From Cryptosporangium aurantiacum (lineage in GTDB: Bacteria; Actinomycetota; Actinomycetes; Mycobacteriales; Cryptosporangiaceae), in assembly GCF_900143005.1 (NCBI RefSeq), contig NZ_FRCS01000005.1, positions 310,001 through 374,000 on the forward strand: 64,000 nt of DNA, in the 5' to 3' direction. This document shows, in pieces, positions 1-9,341 of the stretch. Every line of letters starts with the position of its first letter. Position 1 is the first letter of the stretch. The notes beneath the pieces are model-generated. The model had not been told where the DNA came from, did not search any database, and saw only the letters and a list, made by a program, of their open reading frames with translations. Both the position numbers and the translations under genes were made by a program.

Positions 1-570
1 ACGCTGGCCATGCTGCACGCGCAACCGAGCAACCAGGCGGACAGCAACGCACCGCCGTTCTCGGCGGCCTCGCCGGGCGCCACCGCCACCCTCGGACCGG
101 ACGGCCTGCCTGCCGACGGGACGGAGCCCACGTCCGGCCCGCGCCTGCAGATCGGTCCGAAACCGGCGACGACCGCGAGCGGCACGGCCGGGCCGGGAAG
201 CGCCCCGGGCACCACCCCCGGTGCGGCACGGCCCGGGGTCGCCCCCGCCGCACCGCCGGCCGGCGACGACGGTGGGACCGCCGAGGAACCGGAAACCCGG
301 AACCCACCCCCGCGGCCGGGCAACCCCGGCCGGACGAGCCGCCCGAGCACCGCCTCCCGCCCGACGCCGACCTGCGCGGCGGCGATGGCCGCCGACCTCG
401 GGTCGGTCCGCGCCCGGGCGCTCGCCGCCACCACCTCGGCCGACGCCACGGTGGCCACCGATGCGACTACGCAGGCCGACCCGTCGGAGTCGCCGGACGA
501 GACCACCGAGCCGAGCCCCGAAGAGTCGGCCGAGCAGCCTGATTCCAGTGCGGCTGCGGGTTGCCCGTGA
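1..570 (+). CDS. Pro/Ala/Thr-rich protein of unknown function, 5' end possibly outside the window
   Basis: The open frame runs in from the window edge and stops at 568-570. The first ATG is at 10, but the frame is also open upstream, so the start cannot be placed. The 186 visible residues are low complexity: long Pro/Ala/Gly/Thr stretches and an acidic Ser/Glu/Pro-rich tail ending in Gly-Cys-Pro. I see no recognisable fold, signal peptide or membrane span. It may be the disordered C-terminal tail of a larger surface or regulatory protein. Coding is supported by frame length and GC-rich third positions, but a competing frame (221-610) is also open, so confidence is moderate. Confidence 0.45.
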   Translation, partial: TLAMLHAQPSNQADSNAPPFSAASPGATATLGPDGLPADGTEPTSGPRLQIGPKPATTASGTAGPGSAPGTTPGAARPGVAPAAPPAGDDGGTAEEPETRNPPPRPGNPGRTSRPSTASRPTPTCAAAMAADLGSVRARALAATTSADATVATDATTQADPSESPDETTEPSPEESAEQPDSSAAAGCP

Positions 571-934
571 GGCCGGAATCCTGATCGCTCGGGCACTTCC
601 GATCGCGTGAGTCGTTGAACGGGGTGGCATCCAGATGTCATCCTGGTCATCCGGTCGCCTGGGGGCGTCCTCCCGAGGCGGCGAGAGAGGTAGTCAGCGT
701 GGTGAGACGCACCGCAGTCGATCACGCCAGGACCCGATGCCATCCAGCTGAGAAGCGACGATGGGCCGGCTCCTGGCGAGGTTGACGTCGGTCCGCACAG
801 TCGTTGAAAAAACCGGCTGAGTAACCACGTGACTGCATTGGGCTTCCCCGAGCCCGGCCCGGAAACGCTCTACCGGGCTATCCTATGAAGCTCTGCTCGA
901 TCCAGAACTATCCGTTGACCCCCGAGGAGCACCC
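571..934. other. Gene-free stretch upstream of greA
   Basis: No convincing gene is seen. The last 90 bases presumably hold the greA promoter. GGAAAC near 861 followed about 16 bases later by TATCCTATG could be a promoter pair, but the match is weak. A GAGGAG Shine-Dalgarno sequence lies at 924-929, directly before greA. Confidence 0.4.
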
Positions 935-1435
935 GTGTCTACGACCGATGAGGCGCGCGCAACCTGGCTCACCCAGGAGGCGTTCGACCGGCTGAAGGCC
1001 GAGCTCGAGGAGCTCAAGTCGAACCGCCCGGTGATCGCGGCGGAGATCAACGCGCGGCGCGAGGAAGGCGACCTGCGTGAGAACGGCGGCTACCACGCCG
1101 CCAAGGAGGAGCAGGGTAAGCAGGAGGGCCGGATCCGGCAGCTCGAAGACCTGCTCCGCAGCGCACGAGTCGGCGAGGCGCCCACCAAGGCGACCGTCGT
1201 CGTGCCCGGCACCGTCGTCACCGTGGAGTTCGACGGCGACCCCGACGACACCGAGACCTTCCTCCTCGGCTCCCGGGAGATCTCCTCCACCACGGACCTG
1301 ACCGTGTACTCACCGGAGTCCGCGCTCGGCGCCGCGATCCTGGAGCACAAGCCCGGCGACAAGGTGTCCTACGAGGCGCCCAACGGCCGCACGATCAACG
1401 TCACGATCGCCAAGCTCGAGCCGTTCGCCGGCTAG
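935..1435 (+). CDS. greA: Transcription elongation factor GreA
   Basis: GreA enters the RNA polymerase secondary channel and stimulates cleavage of backtracked RNA. The 166 residues match the family length. Residues about 10-80 form the N-terminal antiparallel coiled coil, with the acidic tip loop visible as [17 protein letters not shown], which keeps the Asp and Glu that coordinate catalytic Mg2+ in Gre factors. The rest is the FKBP-like C-terminal domain. The GTG start at 935 is chosen because GAGGAG lies six bases upstream. The gene stands alone and converges on the threonine ammonia-lyase gene, 25 bases away. Confidence 0.97.
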   Translation: MSTTDEARATWLTQEAFDRLKAELEELKSNRPVIAAEINARREEGDLRENGGYHAAKEEQGKQEGRIRQLEDLLRSARVGEAPTKATVVVPGTVVTVEFDGDPDDTETFLLGSREISSTTDLTVYSPESALGAAILEHKPGDKVSYEAPNGRTINVTIAKLEPFAG

Positions 1436-1460
1436 TTCGTCTCGTCACGCGGGCCGCGGG

Positions 1461-2693
1461 TCACTCCACTGAGTAACCTGCGGCCCGCAGTGCGTTCACG
1501 GTCCGGTGGGAGTGGTCCGGCCCGTCGGTCTCCACGGTGAGCGACACCTCGACGTCCCCGACCCGCAGCGCGGCGTCGTGCCGGACGTGCGCGATGTCCA
1601 GCACGTTCGCGCGCTGCCGGGCCAGGACGCCGAGCAGCCCGGCGAGCATGCCCGGACGGTCGGCGAACCGCACGGTCATGTCGAGGTACCGCCCGGCCGC
1701 CCCCATGCCGTGCTCGATCACCCGCAGCAGCAGCAACGGGTCGATGTTCCCGCCGGACAGCACGACGACGACCGGCGGCGCGAACGCCTCCGGGTCGGCC
1801 AGTACCGCCGCGAGCGCCGCCGCACCGGCGGGTTCGACCACCACCTTCGCCCGCTCCAGCGCGAACAGCAGGGCTTGGGAGAGGTGCTCCTCGGTGACCG
1901 TGCGCACCTCGTCGACCTGGGCGCTGATGTGCGCGAGGGTGAGCGCGCCGGGCTGACCGACCGCGATGCCGTCGGCCATCGTCCGCATCTCGGCCAGCGC
2001 GACCGGGCGCCCGGCGGTCAGCGACGGCGGCACCGCCGCGGCACCGGACGCCTGCACCGCGACCAGCCGGACCTCGGGTCGCTCGGCGGCGATCACGGTC
2101 CCGATCCCGGCGACCAGGCCGCCTCCGCCGGTCGGGACGACGATCGTCCGCGCGTCGGGGCACTGCTCCAGGATCTCCAGCCCGACCGTGCCCTGACCTG
2201 CGACGACGTCCGGGTGGTCGAACGGGTGCACGTACACGGCGCCGCGCTCGGCGGCGAACTGGGTGGCGGCAGCCATCGCCTGGTCGATCGAGTCACCGAC
2301 CAGTTCGACGGTCGCGCCGTACTCACGGGTAGCCGCGACCTTCGGGAGCGACGCGCCAATCGGCATGAACACCGTGGCATGGGTGCCCACCCGGCGCGCC
2401 GCCAGCGCGACGCCCTGCGCGTGGTTGCCCGCGCTGGCCGCGACCACGCCGGTGGCCCGCTCCTCCGGCGACAGCCTGGCCAGCCGCAGGTACGCGCCGC
2501 GGAGCTTGAACGAACCAGCGTGCTGCAGGTTCTCGCACTTCAGGTACGTCGGGCCGCCGACCACCGCGCGGAGCGGCTCGCACTCCTCCAGCGGCGTCCG
2601 CCGCACCACCCCGGCCAGCACGTCGCGGGCGGCCCGGACGTCGTCCGACGTCACCAGGTCGGGCGGGGTCACCAACGAATCCACGGTCGGCAT
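1461..2693 (-). CDS. ilvA: Threonine ammonia-lyase with C-terminal ACT domain
   Basis: A PLP enzyme converting L-threonine to 2-oxobutanoate and ammonia, either feeding isoleucine synthesis or catabolising threonine. The PLP lysine is in SFKLRGAY (about residue 63), with the phosphate-binding GGGGL loop near the middle. The last ~80 residues form a single ACT domain, as in the shorter ~400-residue catabolic/IlvA1 type rather than the long biosynthetic form with two regulatory lobes. The frame is open to 2738. The ATG at 2693 is preferred because it removes a non-conserved 15-residue leader. No strong ribosome-binding site is visible at either start. Confidence 0.93.
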   Translation of the reverse strand: MPTVDSLVTPPDLVTSDDVRAARDVLAGVVRRTPLEECEPLRAVVGGPTYLKCENLQHAGSFKLRGAYLRLARLSPEERATGVVAASAGNHAQGVALAARRVGTHATVFMPIGASLPKVAATREYGATVELVGDSIDQAMAAATQFAAERGAVYVHPFDHPDVVAGQGTVGLEILEQCPDARTIVVPTGGGGLVAGIGTVIAAERPEVRLVAVQASGAAAVPPSLTAGRPVALAEMRTMADGIAVGQPGALTLAHISAQVDEVRTVTEEHLSQALLFALERAKVVVEPAGAAALAAVLADPEAFAPPVVVVLSGGNIDPLLLLRVIEHGMGAAGRYLDMTVRFADRPGMLAGLLGVLARQRANVLDIAHVRHDAALRVGDVEVSLTVETDGPDHSHRTVNALRAAGYSVE

Positions 2694-2881
2694 GTCGACG
2701 ATCGTGCCACCCGCCGGATGGGGGCGCTTCCTCGCCACTCTTGACTGGTCCGGGCGCTGCTCGTGCCGGGGGTGCTGCGAGGGTCTAAGAACGGTGGTTA
2801 CCCTACCGGCGCCGGGGTGGTTACTAATTCGCTGCGCGGGTAGTGCCGGTGCATCTGGGAGACGACGGGCAGGAGACGACT

Positions 2882-2944
2882 GTGCGCTCAGCGGTGGGAG
2901 CCGTTCAGCGGGTACCGCGCCCGACCGTTTCGGGCCGGCGTTGA
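2882..2944 (+). CDS. Possible 20-codon leader peptide coupled to the next gene
   Basis: A GTG at 2882 follows an AGGAG sequence at a workable distance and opens 20 codons ending in TGA at 2942-2944. That TGA overlaps a TTG at 2941 in the frame of the downstream regulator (TTGA). The downstream start itself has no obvious ribosome-binding site, so coupling would explain how it is translated. This is inference from spacing only; the peptide has no recognisable features. Confidence 0.25.
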   Translation: MRSAVGAVQRVPRPTVSGRR

Positions 2945-3903
2945 CTGCGGCGCAGATCGACGGCGATCCCCCGCCCGGCGCCGGCCCGCTGCTCGGGCAC
3001 CACGCGCTGGTCTACTCCTCCGAGGATGATTTCCTCCGGTGCGCGCTGGAGTACGTCCGGCGGGGCATCGAGCAGGACGACGCGGTCATCGTGGCCACCC
3101 CGCGCGCCGCTGAGCTGACCGCGGCGCTGGGCTCCCTCGCCGATCGTGTCGAGGTGGTCGACGAGCGGTTCTGGCATCGCGTCCCGGCCTGGACGATCGG
3201 CGGGTACGCCCGCCGGGCCGAGCGCAGCGCCCGGGGCGGGCATCGCCTGCGGGTACTGACCGAACTCCGCTGGGACGACCCGGAGACGCGCCCGGACTGG
3301 GAGAGCTACGAGGCGGTGGTCAACACCGCGCTGGCCGGTTTGCCGGTCGACCTCTGCTGCGCGTACGACACGACCGCCGTCGACGGGGACGTCCTGGACA
3401 CCGCCCACCGCACGCATCCCTCGACGATCGGCGCCGCGGGCGTCGAGGCCTCGGCGTCCTACGTCCCGGCGGCCGATTTCCTCGCCGCGCGTCCACCGCG
3501 ACGCCGGCTGGCGGTGCCGTCCGACGCGATGCGGCTGGAGTTCGGCGCGGCGGAGATCCCGGCCGTCCGGCAGGCCACGCTGGGCTGGGCCCGCGCCGCG
3601 GGCATGGCCGAGGACGCGGCGCAGGAGTTCCTGATCGCGATCTACGAGATCGCGAGCAACGCCGTCGAGCACGGGGGCGGCCGGGGTGTCGGACGCTTCT
3701 GGGCGAACGACGGCCGGCTCTGCTGCGACGTCTGGAGCGCCGAGCCGATCGTCAACTCGCTGATCGCCGGGTACCGGCCGCCGGGAACCGCACAGGAGCG
3801 CGGGCGCGGCCTGTGGCTGGCTCGGCAGATCTGCGAACGCGTGACGATTTGGAACGAGAACGGCGCAACCGTACAACTGGTGCGGTCCATCGCGTCCGAC
3901 TGA
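2941..3903 (+). CDS. MEDS-domain / histidine-kinase-like ATPase regulator (anti-sigma type)
   Basis: Residues about 20-170 match the MEDS sensing domain (GHHALVYSSEDDFL start, then EQDDAVIVATP). The C-terminal part is an HATPase_c domain like RsbW-type anti-sigma kinases, with an N-box (EIASNAVEHGGG) and a G-box (GRGLWLARQICERV). This architecture is common in actinomycete proteins that sequester or phosphorylate sigma-factor regulators. No partner anti-anti-sigma gene is adjacent. The start is uncertain: the frame is open far upstream without a credible ATG, and TTG at 2941 sits just before the conserved region. The MoxR-like gene follows 40 bases later. Confidence 0.8.
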   Translation: MTAAQIDGDPPPGAGPLLGHHALVYSSEDDFLRCALEYVRRGIEQDDAVIVATPRAAELTAALGSLADRVEVVDERFWHRVPAWTIGGYARRAERSARGGHRLRVLTELRWDDPETRPDWESYEAVVNTALAGLPVDLCCAYDTTAVDGDVLDTAHRTHPSTIGAAGVEASASYVPAADFLAARPPRRRLAVPSDAMRLEFGAAEIPAVRQATLGWARAAGMAEDAAQEFLIAIYEIASNAVEHGGGRGVGRFWANDGRLCCDVWSAEPIVNSLIAGYRPPGTAQERGRGLWLARQICERVTIWNENGATVQLVRSIASD

Positions 3904-3943
3904 CCGTGTCGCCAGCCCGGCGATTCCGACGTAGCGTCGGACC

Positions 3944-5398
3944 GTGACGCGTGATGCCTCGGCGGCCGAGGCGGCAGCCCGGCCCGAACCCACCACTCTC
4001 GGCGCCCTTCGGGACGCCGGGATCCCCTACCGCGGCGTGAAGGCCGAAATCCGGCACAACCTCCTGGCCCGACTCCGGGCAGGCGAGCCTTCCGTCCCCG
4101 GCATTCTCGGCTTCGACGACACCGTTCTTCCCGAGCTGGAGCGGGCTCTGCTCGCCGGCCACGACCTCGTGCTGCTCGGTGAGCGCGGGCAGGGCAAGAC
4201 TCGCCTGATCCGGTCGCTGGTCTCCCTGCTCGACGAGTGGACACCGGTGATCGCCGGCTCCGAGCTCAACGACCACCCGTTCGCGCCGGTCAGCGTGTAC
4301 GGGCAGAACCTCGTCGCCGAACTCGGCGACGCCACCCCGGTCGACTGGCTCCACCGCTCGTTCCGGCTCGGCGAGAAGCTCGCCACTCCGGACACGTCGG
4401 TCGGTGACCTGATCGGCGACGTCGACCCGATCAAGGTCGCCGAAGGCCGGACGCTCGGCGACCCGGAAACCATCCACTACGGACTCGTTCCCCGCACCAA
4501 CCGCGGCATCGTCGCCGTGAACGAACTTCCCGACCTGGCCGAACGCATCCAGGTCTCGCTGCTGAACGTCCTCGAGGAGCGGGACGTGCAGGTGCGCGGC
4601 TACACGCTGCGGCTCCCGCTCGACCTGCTCGTGGTCGCCAGCGCGAACCCCGAGGACTACACGAACCGCGGGCGGATCATCACCCCGCTGAAGGACCGCT
4701 TCGGCGCGGAGATCCGCACCCACTACCCGCTCGACCTCACCGGCGAGCTGGCCGTCATCGAGCAGGAAGCGCTGGTCAGCTGGCCGGACGAGCCGCTGGG
4801 CGACCCGATCGTGCCCGACCACCTGCGGGAGGTCATCGCCCGCTTCACCCGGGAGGTCCGGGAGGCGCCGCAGGTCGATCAGCGCTCCGGCGTCTCGGCC
4901 CGGTTCGCGATCGCGGCGCTGGAGACCGTGGCCGCGTCCGCGGTGCGGCGAGCCGCCCGGACCGGCGAGGCGCCGGTGGCCCGGGTCAGCGACCTGCCGT
5001 CGGTCGTTCCGGCCAGCCGGGGCAAGGTCGAGTTCGCCGACCTCTCCGGCGACCTGGAGGACGGGCGGGAGATCGAGGTCCTCGACCACCTGCTCCGCCG
5101 TGCGGTGGCAAGGACGTTCCGGCGATACCTGGCCGGCGTCGACCTCTCCGGGTTGCAGACCAAGTTCGAGAACGGCGGCACGGTGATGGCCGGGGAGAAC
5201 GTGGCCGCGGCCGACCTGCTGCACCAGGTCGGCACCGTGCCCGGCCTGGCCCAGATCCTCGAGCGGCTCGGCGTGCCGGACGGGGCCGAGTCCCCCGGTC
5301 TCGCCGCCGCCGCGATCGAGTTCGCGATGGAAGGACTCCACCTCAACCGCCGTCTGGCCAAGGACGTGGCCGACGGTCAGACCCTCTACGGTTCCTGA
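3944..5398 (+). CDS. MoxR/ChlI-like AAA+ ATPase
   Basis: A 484-residue AAA+ protein of the magnesium-chelatase/MoxR/sigma-54-activator superfamily. Walker A is GERGQGKT (about residue 80). The Walker B strand reads GIVAVNEL, with Asn-Glu in place of the usual Asp-Glu. Sensor-1 is VVASANPEDYTNRGRI, followed by the KDRFGAEIRTHYPLD segment typical of MoxR proteins. The VWA gene starts ten bases downstream, so the two form an operon. By analogy with MoxR/VWA pairs it probably remodels a target protein or inserts a metal or cofactor. The substrate cannot be read from the sequence. GTG at 3944 is the annotated start. Confidence 0.9.
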   Translation: MTRDASAAEAAARPEPTTLGALRDAGIPYRGVKAEIRHNLLARLRAGEPSVPGILGFDDTVLPELERALLAGHDLVLLGERGQGKTRLIRSLVSLLDEWTPVIAGSELNDHPFAPVSVYGQNLVAELGDATPVDWLHRSFRLGEKLATPDTSVGDLIGDVDPIKVAEGRTLGDPETIHYGLVPRTNRGIVAVNELPDLAERIQVSLLNVLEERDVQVRGYTLRLPLDLLVVASANPEDYTNRGRIITPLKDRFGAEIRTHYPLDLTGELAVIEQEALVSWPDEPLGDPIVPDHLREVIARFTREVREAPQVDQRSGVSARFAIAALETVAASAVRRAARTGEAPVARVSDLPSVVPASRGKVEFADLSGDLEDGREIEVLDHLLRRAVARTFRRYLAGVDLSGLQTKFENGGTVMAGENVAAADLLHQVGTVPGLAQILERLGVPDGAESPGLAAAAIEFAMEGLHLNRRLAKDVADGQTLYGS

Positions 5399-5407
5399 GG
5401 GGCCACG

Positions 5408-7405
5408 ATGAGCGCAGAACCGATCGAGCCTCCTCCCCGGCGCCGCGGTGGCTACCGGTACGGCCGCTGGTCGGGCGGCGCCGACCCGCTGGCCCCGCCG
5501 TTCGACGTCCGCGAAGCACTGGACGGGATCGGCGACGACATCCTGGCCGGGTCCACCCCGGCCGACGCACTGCGCCGGCTGCTGCAGCGCGGCCGGGACG
5601 GCCTCTCCGGCCTGGACGACCTGCGCCGGAAGCTGCGCAGGCGGCGCGACCAGCTACGCCGGTCCGGGCGCCTGGACGGCACCCTGGATCAGATCCGGGA
5701 ACTGCTGGATCAGGCGCTCGAGGCCGAGAAGCGTACGTTGTTCGCTGACCCGGACGACCTGGCGCGCCTCGAAGAAGCCGAGCTGGACGCTCTGCCGAAC
5801 GAGACCGCGAGTGCCGTCCGCGCGTTGACCGACCGGCAGTGGCGCTCCCCCGAGGCGGCGGAGAAGTACCAGGAGATCCAGGACCTGCTGCGGCGGGAAG
5901 TACTGGATTCGCAGTTCGCCGGCATGAAGAACGCGCTGCAGAACGCCTCCCCGGAGGACATGCAGCGGGTCCGGGACATGATCGCGGACCTGAACAACCT
6001 GCTCAGCAAGCATGCGCGCGGTGAGGCGACGCAGTCCGACCTCGACCGGTTCCTCGACAAGCACGGCGAGTTCTTCCCGGAACGGCCAGGCAGCATCGAC
6101 GAGCTGATCGACCAGCTGGCGCGGCGAGCCGCCGCCACCCAGCGCATGATGGACGGCCTCACCGCCGAGCAACGGGCCGAGCTGGGCGATCTGATGGACC
6201 AGATGCTCGGTGGCGATCTCGGGCTCTCCGCGGAGATGGAGCGGCTCAACCAGCAACTCCGCGCGGCCAGGCCCGATCTGCGGTGGGGCGGTGACCCGCG
6301 GATGTCCGGGCAGGAGGGCCTGGGCATGGGCGACGCCACCAGCGCGATCGCCGACCTGTCCGACGTCGAGTCGCTGGACCGGCAGCTCGGTCAGCAGTAC
6401 GCCGGTGCGGGGCTGGACGACGTCGACGAAGAACTGGTGCAGCGTGCGCTGGGCCGGGAGGCCGTCGACGACCTCAACAACCTGCGCCGGATCGAACGGG
6501 AACTGACCAGGCAGGGGTGGCTGCAGAACCGGAACGGGCAGCTGGAGCTGGCGCCGAAGGCGCTGCGGCGGCTGGGCGCGACGGCGCTGAAGCGGGTGTT
6601 CGCGCAGCTGCACGACGGTCCTCGCGGGGACCACGACATCGCGGACGCGGGCGGTGCGGGCGAGCTCACCGGCACCAGCCGGGAGTGGCGGTTCGGCGAC
6701 ACCCAGCCGCTGGACGTCGTCCGCACGGTGCGGAACGCGGTGCTGCGGACCGGGCCGGTGACCGGTCGTGTGCACCTCACCGTCGACGACTTCGAGGTCG
6801 TGGAGACCGAGCGGCGGTCACGGGCGGCGGTCGCACTGCTCGTCGACCTCTCGTACTCGATGGAGCTGAACGGGACGTGGGGCGCGGCCAAGTCCACCGC
6901 GCTGGCGCTGCACCACCTGGTGACCACGCGTTACCCGCAGGACTCGATCGAGCTGATCGGCTTCAGCCAGTACGCGCGGCCGCTCCGTCCGGCGGAGCTG
7001 GCCGGACTGGACTTCGACCCGGTGCAGGGCACGAACCTCCAGCACGCGCTGATGCTGGCGCGGCGGCACCTGGCCCGGCACTCGGACGCCGAGCCGATAC
7101 TGCTGGTGGTGACCGACGGCGAGCCGACCGCTCACCTGGAGCGGGACGGCGAGGCGGTGTTCATGTGGCCGCCGATGCCGGAGACGCTGGCGCTGACGCT
7201 GGCCGAGGTCGACCGGGCCACCCGCGCCGGTGTGGCGATCAACGTGTTCATGCTGGGTGAGGACCCGCGGTTGATCGACTTCATGACCGAGGTGGCACGG
7301 CGCAACGGCGGCCGGATCTTCACGTCCGACGCCGACAACCTGGGCGAGTACGTGGTGCGCGACTTCCTCAAGCGCCGCACCGCAATCGCCTCCGGCCGCC
7401 GCTAG
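5408..7405 (+). CDS. VWA-domain protein, partner of the upstream AAA+ ATPase
   Basis: A 665-residue protein with a long helical, charged N-terminal region (coiled-coil-like, residues about 40-430) and a C-terminal von Willebrand A domain. The MIDAS metal site is visible as DLSYSMELNG (DxSxS), followed by a Thr in VQGTNLQ and the Asp in VVTDGEPT. In MoxR/VWA and ChlI/ChlD systems the VWA subunit recruits substrate to the ATPase. It is translated ten bases after its partner. The start ATG at 5408 has only a modest purine-rich sequence upstream. Confidence 0.9.
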   Translation: MSAEPIEPPPRRRGGYRYGRWSGGADPLAPPFDVREALDGIGDDILAGSTPADALRRLLQRGRDGLSGLDDLRRKLRRRRDQLRRSGRLDGTLDQIRELLDQALEAEKRTLFADPDDLARLEEAELDALPNETASAVRALTDRQWRSPEAAEKYQEIQDLLRREVLDSQFAGMKNALQNASPEDMQRVRDMIADLNNLLSKHARGEATQSDLDRFLDKHGEFFPERPGSIDELIDQLARRAAATQRMMDGLTAEQRAELGDLMDQMLGGDLGLSAEMERLNQQLRAARPDLRWGGDPRMSGQEGLGMGDATSAIADLSDVESLDRQLGQQYAGAGLDDVDEELVQRALGREAVDDLNNLRRIERELTRQGWLQNRNGQLELAPKALRRLGATALKRVFAQLHDGPRGDHDIADAGGAGELTGTSREWRFGDTQPLDVVRTVRNAVLRTGPVTGRVHLTVDDFEVVETERRSRAAVALLVDLSYSMELNGTWGAAKSTALALHHLVTTRYPQDSIELIGFSQYARPLRPAELAGLDFDPVQGTNLQHALMLARRHLARHSDAEPILLVVTDGEPTAHLERDGEAVFMWPPMPETLALTLAEVDRATRAGVAINVFMLGEDPRLIDFMTEVARRNGGRIFTSDADNLGEYVVRDFLKRRTAIASGRR

Positions 7406-7434
7406 ACGGCCGGAGGCGAACGGGTCAGCGCGAA

Positions 7435-8226
7435 CTAGCGGGCGTGGGACAGCGCCCACTCCAGCGCGTAGTCGGCGATCTCCTCCCAGCCCTCCTGGGC
7501 CGGGAGGAGGTGGGCGTACCCCTCGTAGAGCTTCACCTCGGTGACCGTGTTGCCCTTGTAGTGCTTGGCGTTGGACGCCTGCACGCTGGGCGGCATGATG
7601 TGGTCTTGCGACCCCGAGATGAACAGCAGCGGCGCGCGGTTGTCGTTGTGGTAGTTCACCGCGATGTCCTGCGGGCCGGGCAGCAGGTTGGCCAGCACGC
7701 TGTCCCAGAGAATGCCGCCGGACGCCGGGATCGCGTACCGCTCGTACAGCCGGCGCGACTCGTCCTCGGGGAAGTTGTTCGTGAACGCGTAGTGGAACTG
7801 CTCATAGGTGAAGCCGACGGCCTTGTGCCGGTTGGCCGGGCTCTTCAGCACCGGGAACGTCGACTTCAGCTGGGAGAACGGGATCACCTTGACGCCCTCG
7901 GTCGGTGCCGAGTTGAGCGCGACCGCCGCAGCGCCGTATCCCCGGTCGAGCAGCACCTGGGTGAACGCGCCGCCCGCGGAGTGTCCGATCAGGATCGGCG
8001 GTTCCGGGAGCGCCCCCACGATCGCGGACAGGTGCTCGATGATCGCCGGCGCGGTGAGCTTCTCGATCGGGGTCGGGTCGGCGTTGAGTGCCTCGACCTC
8101 CACCTCGAACCCGGGGTAGCCCGGTGCGAGGACGCGGAAGCCTTTCTTCTCGTAGTGGGTGATCCAGTGCTCCCAGCTCCGGGGCGTGACCCAGAAACCG
8201 TGGATGAGCACGATCGTGTCCGTCAT
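7435..8226 (-). CDS. Alpha/beta hydrolase
   Basis: A serine hydrolase of about 263 residues. VLIHGFWVTPRSW gives the oxyanion strand, GHSAGG the nucleophile elbow with Ser, SGSQDHIMP the acid Asp and GYAHLLP the catalytic His. All three catalytic residues are therefore present. Close relatives are usually annotated simply as alpha/beta hydrolases; the substrate is unknown. The open frame extends to 8391, but ATG 8226 is the sensible start because upstream codons run through the intergenic operator region. It is divergent from the AraC regulator at 8350, which probably controls it. Confidence 0.88.
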   Translation of the reverse strand: MTDTIVLIHGFWVTPRSWEHWITHYEKKGFRVLAPGYPGFEVEVEALNADPTPIEKLTAPAIIEHLSAIVGALPEPPILIGHSAGGAFTQVLLDRGYGAAAVALNSAPTEGVKVIPFSQLKSTFPVLKSPANRHKAVGFTYEQFHYAFTNNFPEDESRRLYERYAIPASGGILWDSVLANLLPGPQDIAVNYHNDNRAPLLFISGSQDHIMPPSVQASNAKHYKGNTVTEVKLYEGYAHLLPAQEGWEEIADYALEWALSHAR

Positions 8227-8252
8227 CGCTGTACTCCGCTGAATCGTGGAAA

Positions 8253-8285
8253 GAGACGCTGTCTCGGACGGTAGAGAGCGCTCTC
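8253..8285. promoter_or_regulatory. Palindromes between divergent hydrolase and AraC genes
   Basis: Two dyad elements sit close together: GAGAC-3 nt-GTCTC at 8253-8265 and the perfect 12-base palindrome GAGAGCGCTCTC at 8274-8285. Their place between divergently transcribed genes makes them candidate operators. AraC-family proteins usually bind direct repeats, so another regulator may be involved. Confidence 0.45.
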
Positions 8286-8349
8286 CGCTCTGCGCTTCGG
8301 CTGAGCGTGCATCTTCCTGTGCAGGTCGTGAACCGCGAAGATTCCTCTC

Positions 8350-9327
8350 ATGCAGAGGTTCGACCTGAGCGACGTGGAGCGATTCGCGCACGTCGACGTC
8401 CTGGACGAGGCGGCGCGCTCGTGCTCGGTGCCGTTCCGTGCCCGCGCCGCCGACTCACGTCGACCGATCGTGTTCCGCCACCTCGATCGCTACTTCGGAC
8501 CGGTCAACGTCACCCATACGCGGCTCGACAACTTCTACGGGTCCCGGTCGAGGGCGGTCGCGCGCCGGGACGGTGAGCCGCGGCTGATCCTGACGATGTC
8601 CGACGGCCCGTACACGATCGAGCAGAACGACCGTTGCGACCGGAGCGGTGCGGGCGCGATCGTGCCGTACTGGAGCCTCGCCCCGATGCGCCTGGAGGCG
8701 ACCGAGGAGGTCGAGGCGCGGTCGATCACCGTGCCGTTGGCCGCGCTCGGGCTGCCGCACCTGTTCGTCCGTGACGTGTTGATGCGCAACCTGGCGACCA
8801 GCCCCCTGGGGCCGTTGGTGAGCCGCTACCTGCGGGAACTCAGCGCGTTACCGCCGATCTCCGAGCACCACGCCCGCGCGCTCACGCAGCCGACGATCGA
8901 CCTGCTGCGAGCGTTGCTGACCACCGCGGGCGGTGACGAGTTCCTGAGCAGGCAACCGCTGAGCCGCACGCTGGGCGTCCGGGTGATGCTGTACCTACGG
9001 GACAACGTCACCGACCGGAGCCTCACCGCGGACGCGCTCGCGGCCCATTTCGGTATCTCGAAGCGCTACCTCTACGCCGTGCTCGCGCAGATGGGGGTGT
9101 CGCTGGGCGACTGGATCCGCGCCGAGCGCCTGGACCGCGCGGCGCAGACGCTGGAGAACCCCGCAAACGCGCTGACCTCGGTAGCGGCGGTCGCGCACCG
9201 GTCAGGCTTCGCCGACCACTCCACGTTCAGCCGCGCGTTCCGACAGCGCTACGGCTGCACCCCCTCCGAATGGCGGCTACTCACCACCACCGAGCGGGCC
9301 AACCTCCGCCCAAACCCTCTTCACTGA
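8350..9327 (+). CDS. AraC-family transcriptional regulator
   Basis: A 325-residue regulator. The N-terminal ~190 residues resemble the AraC-binding-like domain of the NdhR/FeaR type (GPVNVTHTRLDNFYG, then SITVPLAALG). The C-terminal ~100 residues contain two helix-turn-helix motifs (LTADALAAHFGISKRYLYAV and VAHRSGFADHSTFSRAFRQR) ending in the family signature YGCTPSEWR. Divergent from the hydrolase at 7435-8226, its likely target. Confidence 0.92.
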   Translation: MQRFDLSDVERFAHVDVLDEAARSCSVPFRARAADSRRPIVFRHLDRYFGPVNVTHTRLDNFYGSRSRAVARRDGEPRLILTMSDGPYTIEQNDRCDRSGAGAIVPYWSLAPMRLEATEEVEARSITVPLAALGLPHLFVRDVLMRNLATSPLGPLVSRYLRELSALPPISEHHARALTQPTIDLLRALLTTAGGDEFLSRQPLSRTLGVRVMLYLRDNVTDRSLTADALAAHFGISKRYLYAVLAQMGVSLGDWIRAERLDRAAQTLENPANALTSVAAVAHRSGFADHSTFSRAFRQRYGCTPSEWRLLTTTERANLRPNPLH

Positions 9328-9341
9328 CCTGGGCGGGCCGC

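Noticed and set aside
3752-5341. A 529-codon - strand frame
   Set aside because: Antisense to the AAA+ ATPase gene; no conserved motif, and its codon bias is that of the opposite strand.
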